This document shows positions 8,265-16,803 of a stretch of DNA of 58,236 bases, one piece after another. The number at the start of each line of letters is the position of its first letter. Position 1 is the first letter of the stretch. Origin of the DNA: an uncultured Caryophanales bacterium (GTDB lineage: Bacteria > Bacillota_I > Bacilli_A > RF39 > UBA660); assembly GCA_946414975.1 (NCBI GenBank), contig CAMKQS010000001.1, positions 1 to 58,236 on the forward strand. The letters run 5' to 3'. Under the pieces are notes generated by a model, which made no database searches, had not been told where the DNA came from, and saw only the letters and a program-made list of their open reading frames with translations. A program made the position numbers and the translations under genes.

Positions 8265-9180
8265 ATATTCTAATACAAACAAAAGATATTATACTCTTGA
8301 TTATTATTACAAGCATAGGTTTTCATCGAAAGTTGCAAAAATTAATTTAGATGCCAATTTCACTTGCCCAAACATTGATGGAAAAAAGGGCTTTGGTGGA
8401 TGTATATATTGTCTAAATGGCAGCAGTGATTTTAAAGAGAAAGTTCCACTTTTAGAACAGTTTCAAATTAGAAAAAAAGTGATGCAAAATAAATGGCCAA
8501 ATAGCAAATTAATTGGATACTTTCAAGCTAATACTAATACATATGATAAATTAGATAAATTAAAAGAAAGATATGAACTTATTTTAAAGCAAAAAGATGT
8601 TATTGGTCTTTCTATCGCAACAAGAGCTGATTCTATAAGTGATGATGTGCTTGATTATTTAACAGAACTAAATAAAAGGACATATCTTACTATTGAACTT
8701 GGATTACAAACAATTCATGAAAAAAGTGCAACGTTAATTAATAGATGTCACACTTTAGATTGTTTTTATGATATGGTATGTAAACTAAGAGAAAGAAATA
8801 TTGATGTTGTAGTTCATATTATTAATGGATTACCCTATGAGACTAAAGATATGATGATTGAAACTGTTAAATACTTAAGTAATTTAGATATTCAAGGAAT
8901 TAAAATACATATGCTATCAATTGTAAAAAGCACTAAATTAGCTTCCTTGTATAAAAATAAACCTTTTAAAGTATTAGATATAAACGAATATATAGATATA
9001 GTATGTGATCAAATAGAATACTTACGTGAAGATATTGTTATACATAGACTAACTGGTGACCCAATTAAAGAAGAATTAATAGAACCTAAGTGGATATTAA
9101 ATAAAATTAGTGTATTAAATGGTATAGATAAAGAATTAAAAAGAAGAAATACATATCAAGGAATTAAATACAAAAAATAA
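8257..9180 (+). CDS. Radical SAM protein, YhcC type
   Basis: A 307-residue protein of the YhcC/TIGR01212 group. The 4Fe-4S site has the unusual spacing C-x12-C-x2-C: TCPNIDG followed by GGCIYC. ASSPL-like elements (SIATRADS, ELGLQT) typical of this family follow. The function of YhcC is not established. It overlaps the preceding gene, with GAGG 12 nt before its ATG. Confidence 0.88.
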   Translation: MFKYSNTNKRYYTLDYYYKHRFSSKVAKINLDANFTCPNIDGKKGFGGCIYCLNGSSDFKEKVPLLEQFQIRKKVMQNKWPNSKLIGYFQANTNTYDKLDKLKERYELILKQKDVIGLSIATRADSISDDVLDYLTELNKRTYLTIELGLQTIHEKSATLINRCHTLDCFYDMVCKLRERNIDVVVHIINGLPYETKDMMIETVKYLSNLDIQGIKIHMLSIVKSTKLASLYKNKPFKVLDINEYIDIVCDQIEYLREDIVIHRLTGDPIKEELIEPKWILNKISVLNGIDKELKRRNTYQGIKYKK

Positions 9181-9205
9181 AAGATTTAAAAATCTTTTAT
9201 TTTTT
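9179..9205. terminator. Bidirectional terminator
   Basis: AAAAGATTT/AAATCTTTT hairpin followed by a T-run on plus, and T-rich on minus too. It separates the convergent radical SAM and lipoprotein genes. Confidence 0.75.
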
Positions 9206-9207
9206 AA

Positions 9208-9822
9208 TTATCTAATTACATATTTATAACGACTTCCATCAGCCATTTTTATAATAATTGATAATTTTGATGTAGTATCTGTTTCAACAACTTCTGGGCA
9301 TTCAACTAAACTATGAACATCTAATGTTTCCAATGGTGCAATACTTGTAATATTAGCATATGTAAAACTTGATCTATTATCTTTCCCAACTATTAGTGAA
9401 CCATTATATTTATATCCATCATTATAATCTGCTTCAACATTATATACTTCGTCTGCTTCTAAATCTTGTTTTTGAAGGTTCTTAATGTCTGCATCAACAT
9501 GAATATATACTTTTCCACTAGGTGCTGGATAATGCATATAGAAAGTTGCTGGATTATCAGGATTTACATCATATGAAAGTTCAACTTTTCTTAACGTAAA
9601 TTCAAAATTTTTAGTTGTAACAGTTTGACCTACACTAATATTTTTAGCACTACTAGTTGAATCCTTTGTAACTTTAATATCATCTTTAGCTTTTTCAATA
9701 GTTTCTTCTGCTTGTTTAATATTATCTCGAGCTTGGTTTATAATTTTATTGGAAGTTCCACATCCCGTTAAAACTAAAAATGAAGATAAAACAAATGCAC
9801 CCAATACTAATTTCTTTTTCAT
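9208..9822 (-). CDS. Lipoprotein with Ig-like domain
   Basis: A 204-residue lipoprotein. A signal peptide with lipobox LTGC (Cys21) is followed by a short helical Lys/Glu stretch (25-55) and a beta-rich domain starting ISVGQTVTTKNFEFTLRKVEL. This start resembles the DUF4352/telokin-like fold seen in Firmicute surface lipoproteins. It is membrane anchored on the outside. Own promoter at 9848-9876 and GGAGTG ribosome binding site. The ligand is unknown. Confidence 0.8.
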   Translation of the reverse strand: MKKKLVLGAFVLSSFLVLTGCGTSNKIINQARDNIKQAEETIEKAKDDIKVTKDSTSSAKNISVGQTVTTKNFEFTLRKVELSYDVNPDNPATFYMHYPAPSGKVYIHVDADIKNLQKQDLEADEVYNVEADYNDGYKYNGSLIVGKDNRSSFTYANITSIAPLETLDVHSLVECPEVVETDTTSKLSIIIKMADGSRYKYVIR

Positions 9823-9847
9823 CTATATCACACTCCTATCTAGAAAA

Positions 9848-9876
9848 ATTATCTCACAATTATTATTAATTGTCAA
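9848..9876 (-). promoter_or_regulatory. Promoter of the lipoprotein gene
   Basis: -35 TTGACA (9876-9871), exact 17-nt spacer, -10 GATAAT (9853-9848). It starts 2 nt after the T-run of the rny terminator. Confidence 0.85.
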
Positions 9877-9878
9877 CC

Positions 9879-9905
9879 AAAAAAGAAGCATTATTTTGCT
9901 TCTTC
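9879..9905 (-). terminator. Terminator of rny
   Basis: GAAGCA/TGCTTC with the TAA stop of rny in the loop, followed by six T. Confidence 0.8.
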
Positions 9906-11441
9906 AACAGCCCTAGTTTCTCTTATTACAGTTACCTTTATAGTACCTGGATATTGCAATTCATTTTCTATATTAGTTTTGATATCTCGAGCAACTTTAT
10001 GTGCTTTTTTATCATCTATCTCATCAGGTTTAACAACAACTCTTAATTCACGACCAGCCTGCATTGCATATGACTTATCAACACCAGGTATCTTATCGGC
10101 AATACCTTCAAGTTCTTGCAATCTTTGAACATAATTTTCTAAAGAATCGTTTCTTGCACCAGGACGCGATGCAGAAAGACTATCTGCAATTGCAACAATA
10201 GCCGATATTACACTCGTTGCCTCAGTATCACCATGATGTGATTCTATTGCATTTATTACTACATCGCTTTCTTTATACTTCTTAGCTAAACTAGAGCCTA
10301 TTTCAACATGACTTCCTTCAATTTCATGATCCACTGATTTACCAATATCATGAAGTAATCCTGCTCTTTTTGCTAAATTAACATTTTCTCCTAATTCTGA
10401 TGCCATAACTCCTGATAATGATGCAACTTCAATAGAATGTCTTAATGCATTCTGTCCAAAACTTGTTCTAAAATTTAATCTTCCTATTAGTTCAATTAAT
10501 TCTGGTTCCATTTTAGCTATACCAAGTTCAAATAAAGCATTTTCTCCATATTCCATTATCTTTGCATTCATATCTTTAGATACTTTATCATATATTTCCT
10601 CAATACGTGCAGGATGTATTCTACCATCCTTAATTAAAGTTTCTAAAGTTACCCTAGCAATTTCTCTTCTAAGCGGATCAAATGAAGATAACACTATGGT
10701 TTCAGGAGTGTCATCAATTATTAAATCAACACCAGTTATAGCTTCTATTGTACGTATATTTCTACCTTCACGCCCAATAATTCTTCCTTTCATATCATCA
10801 TTTGGAAGATTTACAACTGTTACAGTTTGCTCTCCAGCAACATCACTTGCATACTTTTGCATACATTCAACAAGCATACCTTTAGCCTTCTTATCAGCTG
10901 TTAATTTAGCTTCAGACTCTCTCTCTTTAATATATGCTGAAATTTCTAAATCCATTTCTTCTTCAATTCTTTTTAATACTAAATTACGAGCCACTTCTTT
11001 TGAATAACCAGATATTTCTTCTAATAAATCTAGCTGTTCTTGTTTTATTTGTTCCACTTTTGCCTGTTCATCTTGAATATTATCTTGTTTTTCTTGTAAT
11101 TTTTTTTCTTTTTCATCAAGCATATTCTCACGATTTTGCAAATTTTCATCACGTCTATCTATACTTTCTTCTCTATTAGTTAAACGCTTTTCACTTTCTT
11201 TTATTTCAAGTTTTTTCTCTTTTAAATCGTTTTCAATTTCTTCTTTATATTGTTTAGCTTCAGCTTTTGCTTCACTCAAAGCATTATTTTTAATCTCTTC
11301 TGCATCATCATAAGCTTTTTTTAAAATATCATTAACTTTTTCTTGCTTTTTTGAATTTTTTATATTTATAATTACAAACATTACTACTAAACCAGCAATA
11401 ATTCCAACAATGAATAACAAAATGGAGATTGTATTTATCAT
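9891..11441 (-). CDS. rny: Ribonuclease Y
   Basis: The main endoribonuclease initiating mRNA decay in many Gram-positives. 516 residues: an N-terminal membrane helix (about 4-26), a long charged coiled coil (about 30-190), a KH domain with [15 protein letters not shown], and an HD domain with LLHDIGKS and ESHHGD metal ligands. Length and order are standard. The ribosome binding site is GGAGG, 7 nt before ATG. The 5' leader carries a 7-bp hairpin (TAGATAG/CTATCTA, 11465-11483) of unknown role. The promoter at 11489-11517 overlaps the terminator of the upstream gene. Confidence 0.95.
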   Translation of the reverse strand: MINTISILLFIVGIIAGLVVMFVIINIKNSKKQEKVNDILKKAYDDAEEIKNNALSEAKAEAKQYKEEIENDLKEKKLEIKESEKRLTNREESIDRRDENLQNRENMLDEKEKKLQEKQDNIQDEQAKVEQIKQEQLDLLEEISGYSKEVARNLVLKRIEEEMDLEISAYIKERESEAKLTADKKAKGMLVECMQKYASDVAGEQTVTVVNLPNDDMKGRIIGREGRNIRTIEAITGVDLIIDDTPETIVLSSFDPLRREIARVTLETLIKDGRIHPARIEEIYDKVSKDMNAKIMEYGENALFELGIAKMEPELIELIGRLNFRTSFGQNALRHSIEVASLSGVMASELGENVNLAKRAGLLHDIGKSVDHEIEGSHVEIGSSLAKKYKESDVVINAIESHHGDTEATSVISAIVAIADSLSASRPGARNDSLENYVQRLQELEGIADKIPGVDKSYAMQAGRELRVVVKPDEIDDKKAHKVARDIKTNIENELQYPGTIKVTVIRETRAVEEAK

Positions 11442-11488
11442 ATTTATACCTCCAATTATTTATATAGATAGATTCCCTATCTAATACT

Positions 11489-11517
11489 AGTTTAATAGAT
11501 ATTAAAAAAAAAATCAA
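11489..11517 (-). promoter_or_regulatory. Promoter of rny, overlapping a terminator
   Basis: -35 TTGATT (11517-11512), 17-nt spacer rich in T, -10 TAAACT (11494-11489). The -35 box is the distal arm end of the upstream terminator stem. Confidence 0.55.
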
Positions 11518-11560
11518 GTATTAAAAAATTTGTATATTATTTCTCTTTAATATCTTGATT
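11504..11560 (-). terminator. Terminator of the 11537-12202 gene
   Basis: AATCAAG-a-TATTAAA pairs with TTTAATACTTGATT (one bulge), followed by a long T-run. The stem starts inside the coding end of the gene. Confidence 0.65.
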
Positions 11561-12202
11561 TTCTAAATTTTTTTGAATATTGTTTTTAAAATACCAATAA
11601 TTATTATTCAATAAATTCTTTAAAACAAATTTCTTATCTTCTATAACTGTATCACGTTCTATACTATTACGTATATCATCTAATGTTTTACATTTATTAT
11701 TAATATAACAATCTCCATTATATTTATATAATCCTATCAAACATTCAGGGCCATATACATAAAACTCCATTTTACATTCCACTATATCAATTTCATTATT
11801 AAACTTTTTTCTTTTATTAAAATCTACATTAATAATCTTAGAATTCACACTAAATTCATCATTGCCATTTTTCATAATCTCGCAATTTATATCCAACAAA
11901 TTTTTTAAAAACTCTGGCACTATATCCTCAAAATTTCTATATAAAAGATATTTTAAAATTCTAATTTTTCCTTCAACAGTATCTACAGTATAATCAAAAT
12001 CACTTTTAAATACACCAATATTTTTATCCATGAAAGATACTTCATATATATCTTTTTCTTTTTTCACTTTAACAAAGTTTATAATACTTTCAATATTATT
12101 AAAACCTTCTAATGAAGCAACAAATTTTTTTATATCTTTTTCTTTATAAAGACTAGACAAATTAAAAACTAAATTTCTTAATTCATAATATTTTATATAC
12201 AT
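11537..12202 (-). CDS. Hypothetical protein
   Basis: A 221-residue soluble protein starting MYIKYYELRNLVFNLSSLY. It is a mix of charged helices and beta strands, with no signal peptide, membrane segment or recognised motif. An aromatic/Cys segment (CKMEFYVYGPECLIGLYKY, about 143-161) is the most distinctive part. AGGTGATG precedes the ATG. It forms a single-gene unit upstream of rny with its own terminator. It borders the decayed region and may be lineage-specific. Unknown function. Confidence 0.6.
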   Translation of the reverse strand: MYIKYYELRNLVFNLSSLYKEKDIKKFVASLEGFNNIESIINFVKVKKEKDIYEVSFMDKNIGVFKSDFDYTVDTVEGKIRILKYLLYRNFEDIVPEFLKNLLDINCEIMKNGNDEFSVNSKIINVDFNKRKKFNNEIDIVECKMEFYVYGPECLIGLYKYNGDCYINNKCKTLDDIRNSIERDTVIEDKKFVLKNLLNNNYWYFKNNIQKNLENQDIKEK

Positions 12203-12327
12203 AACATCACCTATTTTTATTATATATTTTTATTAAGTATTTATCAATAATTATATTATTGAAAGTGTCAAATATATTAAAAAATATAACTAATATTATT
12301 CTTCTTAATTATCAATAATTGCAATAA

Positions 12328-12368
12328 TAAAAAATAAATAGTGTAATTATCATACTATTTATTTTTTT
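12328..12368. terminator. Bidirectional hairpin
   Basis: AAATAAATAGT pairs with ACTATTTATTT around 11 nt, with T-runs on both sides. It is the original terminator of the broken pilin-like gene. Confidence 0.65.
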
Positions 12369-12401
12369 ATAGTTAATAATCTAATATACTTAATTTTTAA
12401 T

Positions 12402-12866
12402 TTAATTATTTGAAATTGTTATGACTGGGCGAACTGAACCACGGCCAGAATTAACTCCATTAGTAGTATATACTCCACCAGATCCTATAAATAATATAAG
12501 CGCTGTTGCTTGTTCTTTTGGACTCATAGTCCAATACCAATATCTATTACTATGTAGCCAACTATATTTTACAATATCACAAGCTGTACTTGTACAACCT
12601 AAATTTGCAATTAATTCATCAATTTTAATTAATCAATATTCTATGGCATCAGAAGCTTTGTCACTAGCCCGCGCATCTACTACATATTTTATTTCAGATT
12701 GACTATAATCTGTTATACATCCTGCATACGTATAAGATCCAATTGGAAACCCACAAGTTTCAGATGTATAATACGCCATGCCTCCATAACCATTTTGATC
12801 ATATGCTGTTTCTATTGATTCAGATGTATATCTATTTATGTGTCCTACACCATATGTATTTACTTC
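12402..12866 (-). pseudogene. 3' half of a broken pilin-like gene
   Basis: The minus strand encodes a product that aligns along its length with the C-terminal half of the intact gene at 43592-44584: EVNTYGVGHINRY against EVNQYGIGHLNRY, then SEIKYVVDARA against SEVKYVVDAWA, YWYWTMS against YYWTMS, and a terminal GSVRPVIT against GLIRPVII. One in-frame TGA sits where the paralogue has Arg (a CGA or AGA to TGA change fits). The reading frame is otherwise open to TAA at 12404. The N-terminal half lies at 15042-15519, separated by the inserted element. Confidence 0.8.
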
Positions 12867-12884
12867 TCTGAATGTTAGACAATG

Positions 12885-13187
12885 ACACGATTTTTATCTA
12901 AAATGTTTAAACCACTTAAGTCAAATACAATATCTCTTTTCATTTTTAAAACAAATCTTATAACTTTAGAATTAAAATTACCATTTTTATCATATTCGCC
13001 AACTATAATCTTTTCAACTATACTATCAAATATATTTCTATTAATTTTATCCAATTTATTCTAACAATTAAATATTTCTTCTAATTTTTTTAACTATTTG
13101 AATAATCTATATTATCATTTTGTAGTCGTTCATATTCATTTGTCTTAATAATAACTTTATTAGCTATTACTTCATATTTACCCAGTT
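12885..13187 (-). pseudogene. Serine recombinase C-terminal remnant
   Basis: Translating the minus strand gives LDKINRNIFDSIVEKIIVG followed by EYDKNGNF and IRFVLK. This is the typical C-terminal pattern of Tn3/large serine recombinases ('F...VEKI.V......I.F'). Upstream, a coiled-coil-like KKLEEIFN and KYEVIANKVIIKTNEYERL can be read only by allowing frameshifts and one TAG stop. The catalytic domain is gone. Its position at one end of the element fits an integrase next to its attachment site. Confidence 0.6.
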
Positions 13188-13242
13188 ATCATCCTTTCCT
13201 ATATACAACTTTTACTATTTACTAAAGAAAAGCATTGTGATA

Positions 13243-13270
13243 CTAAAAAGAGACATAAACTATGCCTCTT
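13243..13270 (-). terminator. Terminator of the 13293-13685 gene
   Basis: AAGAGGCATA pairs with TATGTCTCTT (one G-T pair) around a 3-nt loop, followed by T residues. Confidence 0.75.
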
Positions 13271-13292
13271 AAAAATAGACTATAATATTTTT

Positions 13293-13685
13293 TTATTTCA
13301 CTTTTTTAAATTGATTTTCTAATTCATTATTAAAATTACTTACATCAATATTTTCAAACCTGTTAACACCATTTTTCAATTCATTCTTTAATTGTTTTAA
13401 CATATCTATTTTTTCTTTGAGTTTATAATCTGGATTATATTCATTAAAAAAGTAAAATGTCAAACCAATTCCAGCAATCAATGTCATTGTTGTATGTGTA
13501 ATTATTGTCACTTCACTACCAACACCTGCAATAGTTGCGGGTATAGTAATAGCTAAAGTAATTAAATTAGAACCTACTAATAATCCGGCAATAGGTCCAA
13601 CTACGTGCACCGTTTCTCTTCTTTTTTCTAATTTATATGTTTTTAATGTCGAATTAACTAATGTCTTTGCTTCTTTTGTATCCAT
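13293..13685 (-). CDS. Small membrane protein carried by the element
   Basis: A 130-residue protein starting MDTKEAKTLVNSTLKTYK: a charged N-terminus, two hydrophobic segments (about 34-56 and 62-82), then a charged helical tail. ATG 13685 is chosen because GAGGGG lies 7 nt before it. Unlike its neighbours inside the decayed element it has an intact frame, a consensus promoter and a strong terminator, so it is probably expressed. No family is recognised. Candidates include an accessory or immunity-type membrane protein, but nothing in the sequence proves this. Confidence 0.65.
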   Translation of the reverse strand: MDTKEAKTLVNSTLKTYKLEKRRETVHVVGPIAGLLVGSNLITLAITIPATIAGVGSEVTIITHTTMTLIAGIGLTFYFFNEYNPDYKLKEKIDMLKQLKNELKNGVNRFENIDVSNFNNELENQFKKVK

Positions 13686-13709
13686 AATATTTCCCCTCAA
13701 TTGCACTAT

Positions 13710-13738
13710 ACTATACCATTTTTTATTATATCTGTCAA
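13710..13738 (-). promoter_or_regulatory. Promoter of the small membrane-protein gene
   Basis: -35 TTGACA (13738-13733), 17-nt spacer, -10 TATAGT (13715-13710). Confidence 0.8.
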
Positions 13739-13829
13739 ATTGACCAACATGAGAGACCTAATATTGAAAGTATAAAATCATTTGGATAAAAAAAGCCTTA
13801 ACTCTTTAGTAGTTGCATCACATTTATTA

Positions 13830-14580
13830 TCATAGATTCCCTTCTACTACTATTATAATTGTTACACATAAAGTTAAGGTATATAGAATATGTCCACTAA
13901 GTAAAGGAAAATTATAGATTGTATATTTTATCAAATTTATATCAAAGTGATTATGAATCACTATTACTGAAAATAAGTAAGAGATAAATACTAATATCGC
14001 ACCAATATAACCTATTTTACTTATAAATGTTGCAAGCTCGCTAAATCTTATCTTTAAAGGTATATCCGGTTGTTTAATTTGTAATTCAAGTGATAACTTA
14101 CCATAAAAAGTATCATCTCCCACTTTAGTTACTTTCATTAAGGCAGTATCGCTATAAACAACTGTATCTCGATATACGATATTTTTATCAGTAGGCTTGT
14201 TTATATTTAATGCAGTTTCTTTTACATCCTCCTTAGTTTCTCCATTTATGCTTGACTCATCTACACTAAATCTTCCTTTTACAATTATCCCATCAGCAGA
14301 TATTTTATCTCAAGTCTCTAAAACTACTACATCACTAACTGGTATTTCTATTTTTTACCATTTCTAATTACTCTACATTTTATCTGTAATGCTTCTTCTT
14401 GCAATTTTTCAAATGCCTTCTCACTATCTGATATTGTGGATATTAATGATGTAAGAAGTATAGCTATTACAATACCTACTGTTTCATACCAATCAAAGTC
14501 TCTAAATAAAAATATTACTTTTAAAACAAGAGCAATTAGTAAGATTTTAATTATTGGATCACTAAATGTTACAACACTAA
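13830..14580 (-). pseudogene. P-type cation (Ca-type) ATPase remnant
   Basis: The minus strand can be read as the N-terminal third of a calcium-type P-ATPase: membrane helices, KAFEKLQEEALQIKCRVIRNG, the actuator segment (ISADGIIVKG, DESSINGE where TGES is usual) and KVTKVGDDTFYGK, ending in helices just before the VPEGL ion site (ends VVEGNL, then stop). It has a one-base frameshift (near 14354), a TGA replacing the expected Gly in the 'LETGDK' block, and no N-terminus, phosphorylation domain or C-terminus. It is clearly inactive. Confidence 0.8.
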
Positions 14581-14729
14581 TGTCATATTCTCAATCTCAA
14601 CAACAAATTTAACAAGAACAACAAGAACAATTCAAAACTATACAACAAGATTCTAAAGAACAGTTACAACAATTATTGGATAGAATGGGCAATCAAAGAG
14701 AAGAAATAAGAAGTAGACGATTCAGATAG
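14580..14729 (+). pseudogene. Gln-rich coiled-coil remnant
   Basis: A plus-strand frame of 50 codons, MSYSQSQQQI, then TAA where CAA (Gln) would fit, then a Gln/Glu-rich coiled coil ending RRFR. It is probably the tail of a lost gene. No family is recognised. The following stretch, 14730-14895, holds nothing I can support. Confidence 0.35.
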
Positions 14730-14895
14730 CAATAATGATATCACTTGAAAATTTTAGGTAATATTTTTATATAATTAAAATATATGATTTTTAATAATCA
14801 ATTTAATTAACTTTATTGCAAATAAAAAAGATATAAAATTACATACATTATATACTAATCCAATAATAAAATTTAAGAAGGAAAGAGAAATACAA

Positions 14896-15030
14896 TTATT
14901 TTTTTACTGAAACTATAATTCTATAATCAAAGTTATTATCTATATTTAATAAATCAAATAATTTCATGCTCGTTACATCACAACCCCCTTTAAAATAATG
15001 CAAATCCTGTAATTCATTAATTCGTTTCAT
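14896..15030 (-). CDS. 44-codon ORF at the element edge
   Basis: A short ORF starting MKRINELQDLHYFKGG and ending RIIVSVKK, with protein-like composition but no ribosome binding site. It starts directly beside the inverted repeat of the inserted element. It is more likely the C-terminal fragment of a larger lost gene than a working small gene. No family recognised. Confidence 0.3.
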   Translation of the reverse strand: MKRINELQDLHYFKGGCDVTSMKLFDLLNIDNNFDYRIIVSVKK

Positions 15031-15041
15031 AGTATAACATT

Positions 15042-15519
15042 GACTTCCGATACTGTTAGTGGTTCTGCTTTTAACATTGTTACTAATTCTTCTGTCTCAT
15101 CAGAATTTTTAATTACATAATAATCTATATTGTTATATGTAACTAAATCTCCTATTTTATATTACTTGTATAATATATTTTTTCCATAAGAATAATCTAC
15201 ACTTCTTCCTCCTACTGTACATTCTGAAAGATATATTGTTGAATTTGGATTTATCTTCTCAATTGAACATATAACCTCTTCACCTTTATAATCAATTTTA
15301 AGTTCTTCTATACTTTTTGGATATTTAAAATAATCTAAGACATATGATGAAATTGCATATTCAACACTTCGTCCGTATGCATCTATACTTCTTTTATCTA
15401 CTGAAATTCTTGCTTTTTTTATTATATTCATAACTAGTGGTGTTACAATAAATGCGAGAATTGCAAGTATTACTAAGATTGCTATTAACTATATTAATGT
15501 AAAACCCTTCTTTTTTCAT
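15042..15519 (-). pseudogene. 5' half of the broken pilin-like gene
   Basis: GGAG and ATG (15519) are followed by the expected prepilin start, but an extra T after GGGTTT shifts the frame and the conserved Glu5 codon has become TAG. After these, the frame gives ILAFIVTPLVM, KRSIDAYGRSVEYAIS and SECTVGGRSVDYSYGK, closely matching the intact paralogue at 43592-44584. A TAA near 15162 and then IGDLVTYNNIDYYVI lead to SEVN, exactly where the other half (12402-12866) begins. Losing Glu5 would prevent processing and assembly. Confidence 0.8.
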
Positions 15520-15626
15520 AATATTTCTCCTTATTTTTATTTTCTTAATATTATCATAATTTAATAATACCATAAATATATAAAAAAGAAACTTTATTAA
15601 TATTTTTTATATTTTAATTTAGCATA

Positions 15627-15661
15627 TAAAAACCACATTCCTATAAACTAGAAACGTGGTT
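15627..15661 (-). terminator. Terminator of the heat-shock operon
   Basis: AACCAC/GTGGTT plus an inner TTTC/GGAA pairing, followed by TTTTT, 20 nt after the dnaJ stop. Confidence 0.7.
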
Positions 15662-15680
15662 AGTATTAATAAACTATCTA

Positions 15681-16790
15681 TTATTTTTCTAAATATGAAT
15701 CTATTATTTTAAAATCACTTGTTTTTAAATTTGTAGTTGCTAGTTCCTCAAACAATTTTTTTTGCTTCTTATCTATCTTAGTTGGAATTATAATATTTAA
15801 AACAACATACATATCACCTTTTAAACTACTATTAATATGTGAAATACCCTTGTCTTTAATACGATGTTTATCTCCATTTTGACTACCTGCAGGAATATTT
15901 AATTTTACATTACCGTAGAGTGTTGGTATTTCCCTTTTGCATCCTAATATTGCATCAGTAATTGTTATAGGAAGTTCAAGATAAATATCATAATCATCAC
16001 GCATAAATAGAGGATGATCTTTTACCATAAACTCTAGATATAAATCACCATCTGCTCCGCCATTTATACCACTATCACCCTTGCCAGCTAATCTTAATCT
16101 ACTTCCATTATCAACTCCAGCAGGAACTTTTACTTCTAATTCTTTATTCTTTCTTACAGTACCTTCTCCATGACAATGTGTACATATTTTGTCAAAAGAT
16201 GTCCCTTTTCCATGACAATCAGGACAAGTGGTTTGACTCATAAAAGCTCCTAGTATTGTTCTTTGCTCACGTGTTACAACACCTTTACCATGACAAGTTT
16301 TACAAGTCTGTGATCCAAATCCACCTTTTCCATTACATTTTTCACACTCATCATTTACATCAACTTTAATTTTTTTCTTTGTGCCAAATACCGCCTCATC
16401 AAAAGTTAAATTAATACGCATTAATCTATCATTGCCATCTTTAGCATTACTATGCGATCCACGCCTACCAAATCCGCTAAAGCCACCGAAACCTGAACCA
16501 AATATTCCATCAAAGATATCGCTAAAATCAAATCCTGAAAAGTCAAATCCTGCTCCACCATTCATAGAATCAAATGCAGCATGACCATATTGATCATATT
16601 GTGCTCTTTTTTCATCATCAGATAATACTGCATAAGCTTCTTGCGCTTCTTTAAATTTTTCTGCTGCATCAGGCTCCTTAGAAACATCTGGATGATATTT
16701 TTTGGCAAGTTTTCTAAAAGCCCTTTTTATCTCATCTTGCGATGCACCTTTAGAAACACCTAATACCTCATAATAATCTCTTTTATTCAT
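15681..16790 (-). CDS. dnaJ: Chaperone DnaJ (Hsp40)
   Basis: A 369-residue class I J-protein: J domain with HPD ([12 protein letters not shown]), a Gly/Phe-rich linker ([12 protein letters not shown]), four zinc motifs ([32 protein letters not shown]) and two substrate-binding beta domains. It delivers unfolded clients to DnaK and triggers ATP hydrolysis. It is the last gene of the operon, 13 nt after pepF, which separates it from dnaK. Confidence 0.97.
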   Translation of the reverse strand: MNKRDYYEVLGVSKGASQDEIKRAFRKLAKKYHPDVSKEPDAAEKFKEAQEAYAVLSDDEKRAQYDQYGHAAFDSMNGGAGFDFSGFDFSDIFDGIFGSGFGGFSGFGRRGSHSNAKDGNDRLMRINLTFDEAVFGTKKKIKVDVNDECEKCNGKGGFGSQTCKTCHGKGVVTREQRTILGAFMSQTTCPDCHGKGTSFDKICTHCHGEGTVRKNKELEVKVPAGVDNGSRLRLAGKGDSGINGGADGDLYLEFMVKDHPLFMRDDYDIYLELPITITDAILGCKREIPTLYGNVKLNIPAGSQNGDKHRIKDKGISHINSSLKGDMYVVLNIIIPTKIDKKQKKLFEELATTNLKTSDFKIIDSYLEK

Positions 16791-16803
16791 ACTACACCTA
16801 CTT

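Larger units (their letters stand above)
12871..15041. mobile_element. Degraded integrated element inside a pilin gene
   Basis: About 2.17 kb separates the two halves of the pilin-like gene. The ends carry 10-nt inverted repeats, AATGTTAGAC (12871-12880) and GTATAACATT (15032-15041), matching at 9 of 10. Just outside or overlapping lies a direct repeat ATTtACTTC/ATTgACTTC. Contents: C-terminal remains of a serine recombinase next to one end, an intact small membrane-protein gene, a broken P-type ATPase, a short plus-strand coiled-coil remnant and a 44-codon ORF. This fits integration by a serine recombinase followed by decay; the exact boundaries are inferred. Confidence 0.6.

Noticed and set aside
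12240..12300. Promoter of the 11537-12202 gene
   Set aside because: A TTGACA is present, but no -10 box lies at acceptable spacing; a 7-bp palindrome overlaps it.
12421..12702. Plus-strand ORF of 93 codons
   Set aside because: It is antisense to the broken pilin half, which has a clear family match.
12882..13064. Plus-strand ORF of 60 codons
   Set aside because: The opposite strand reads as a serine-recombinase C-terminus; the plus frame has no family features or ribosome binding site.
12402..14580. In-frame TGA codons suggesting TGA encodes Trp
   Set aside because: They occur only in genes with other damage, and at positions where the paralogue or family has Arg or Gly, not Trp. Intact genes use TGG.
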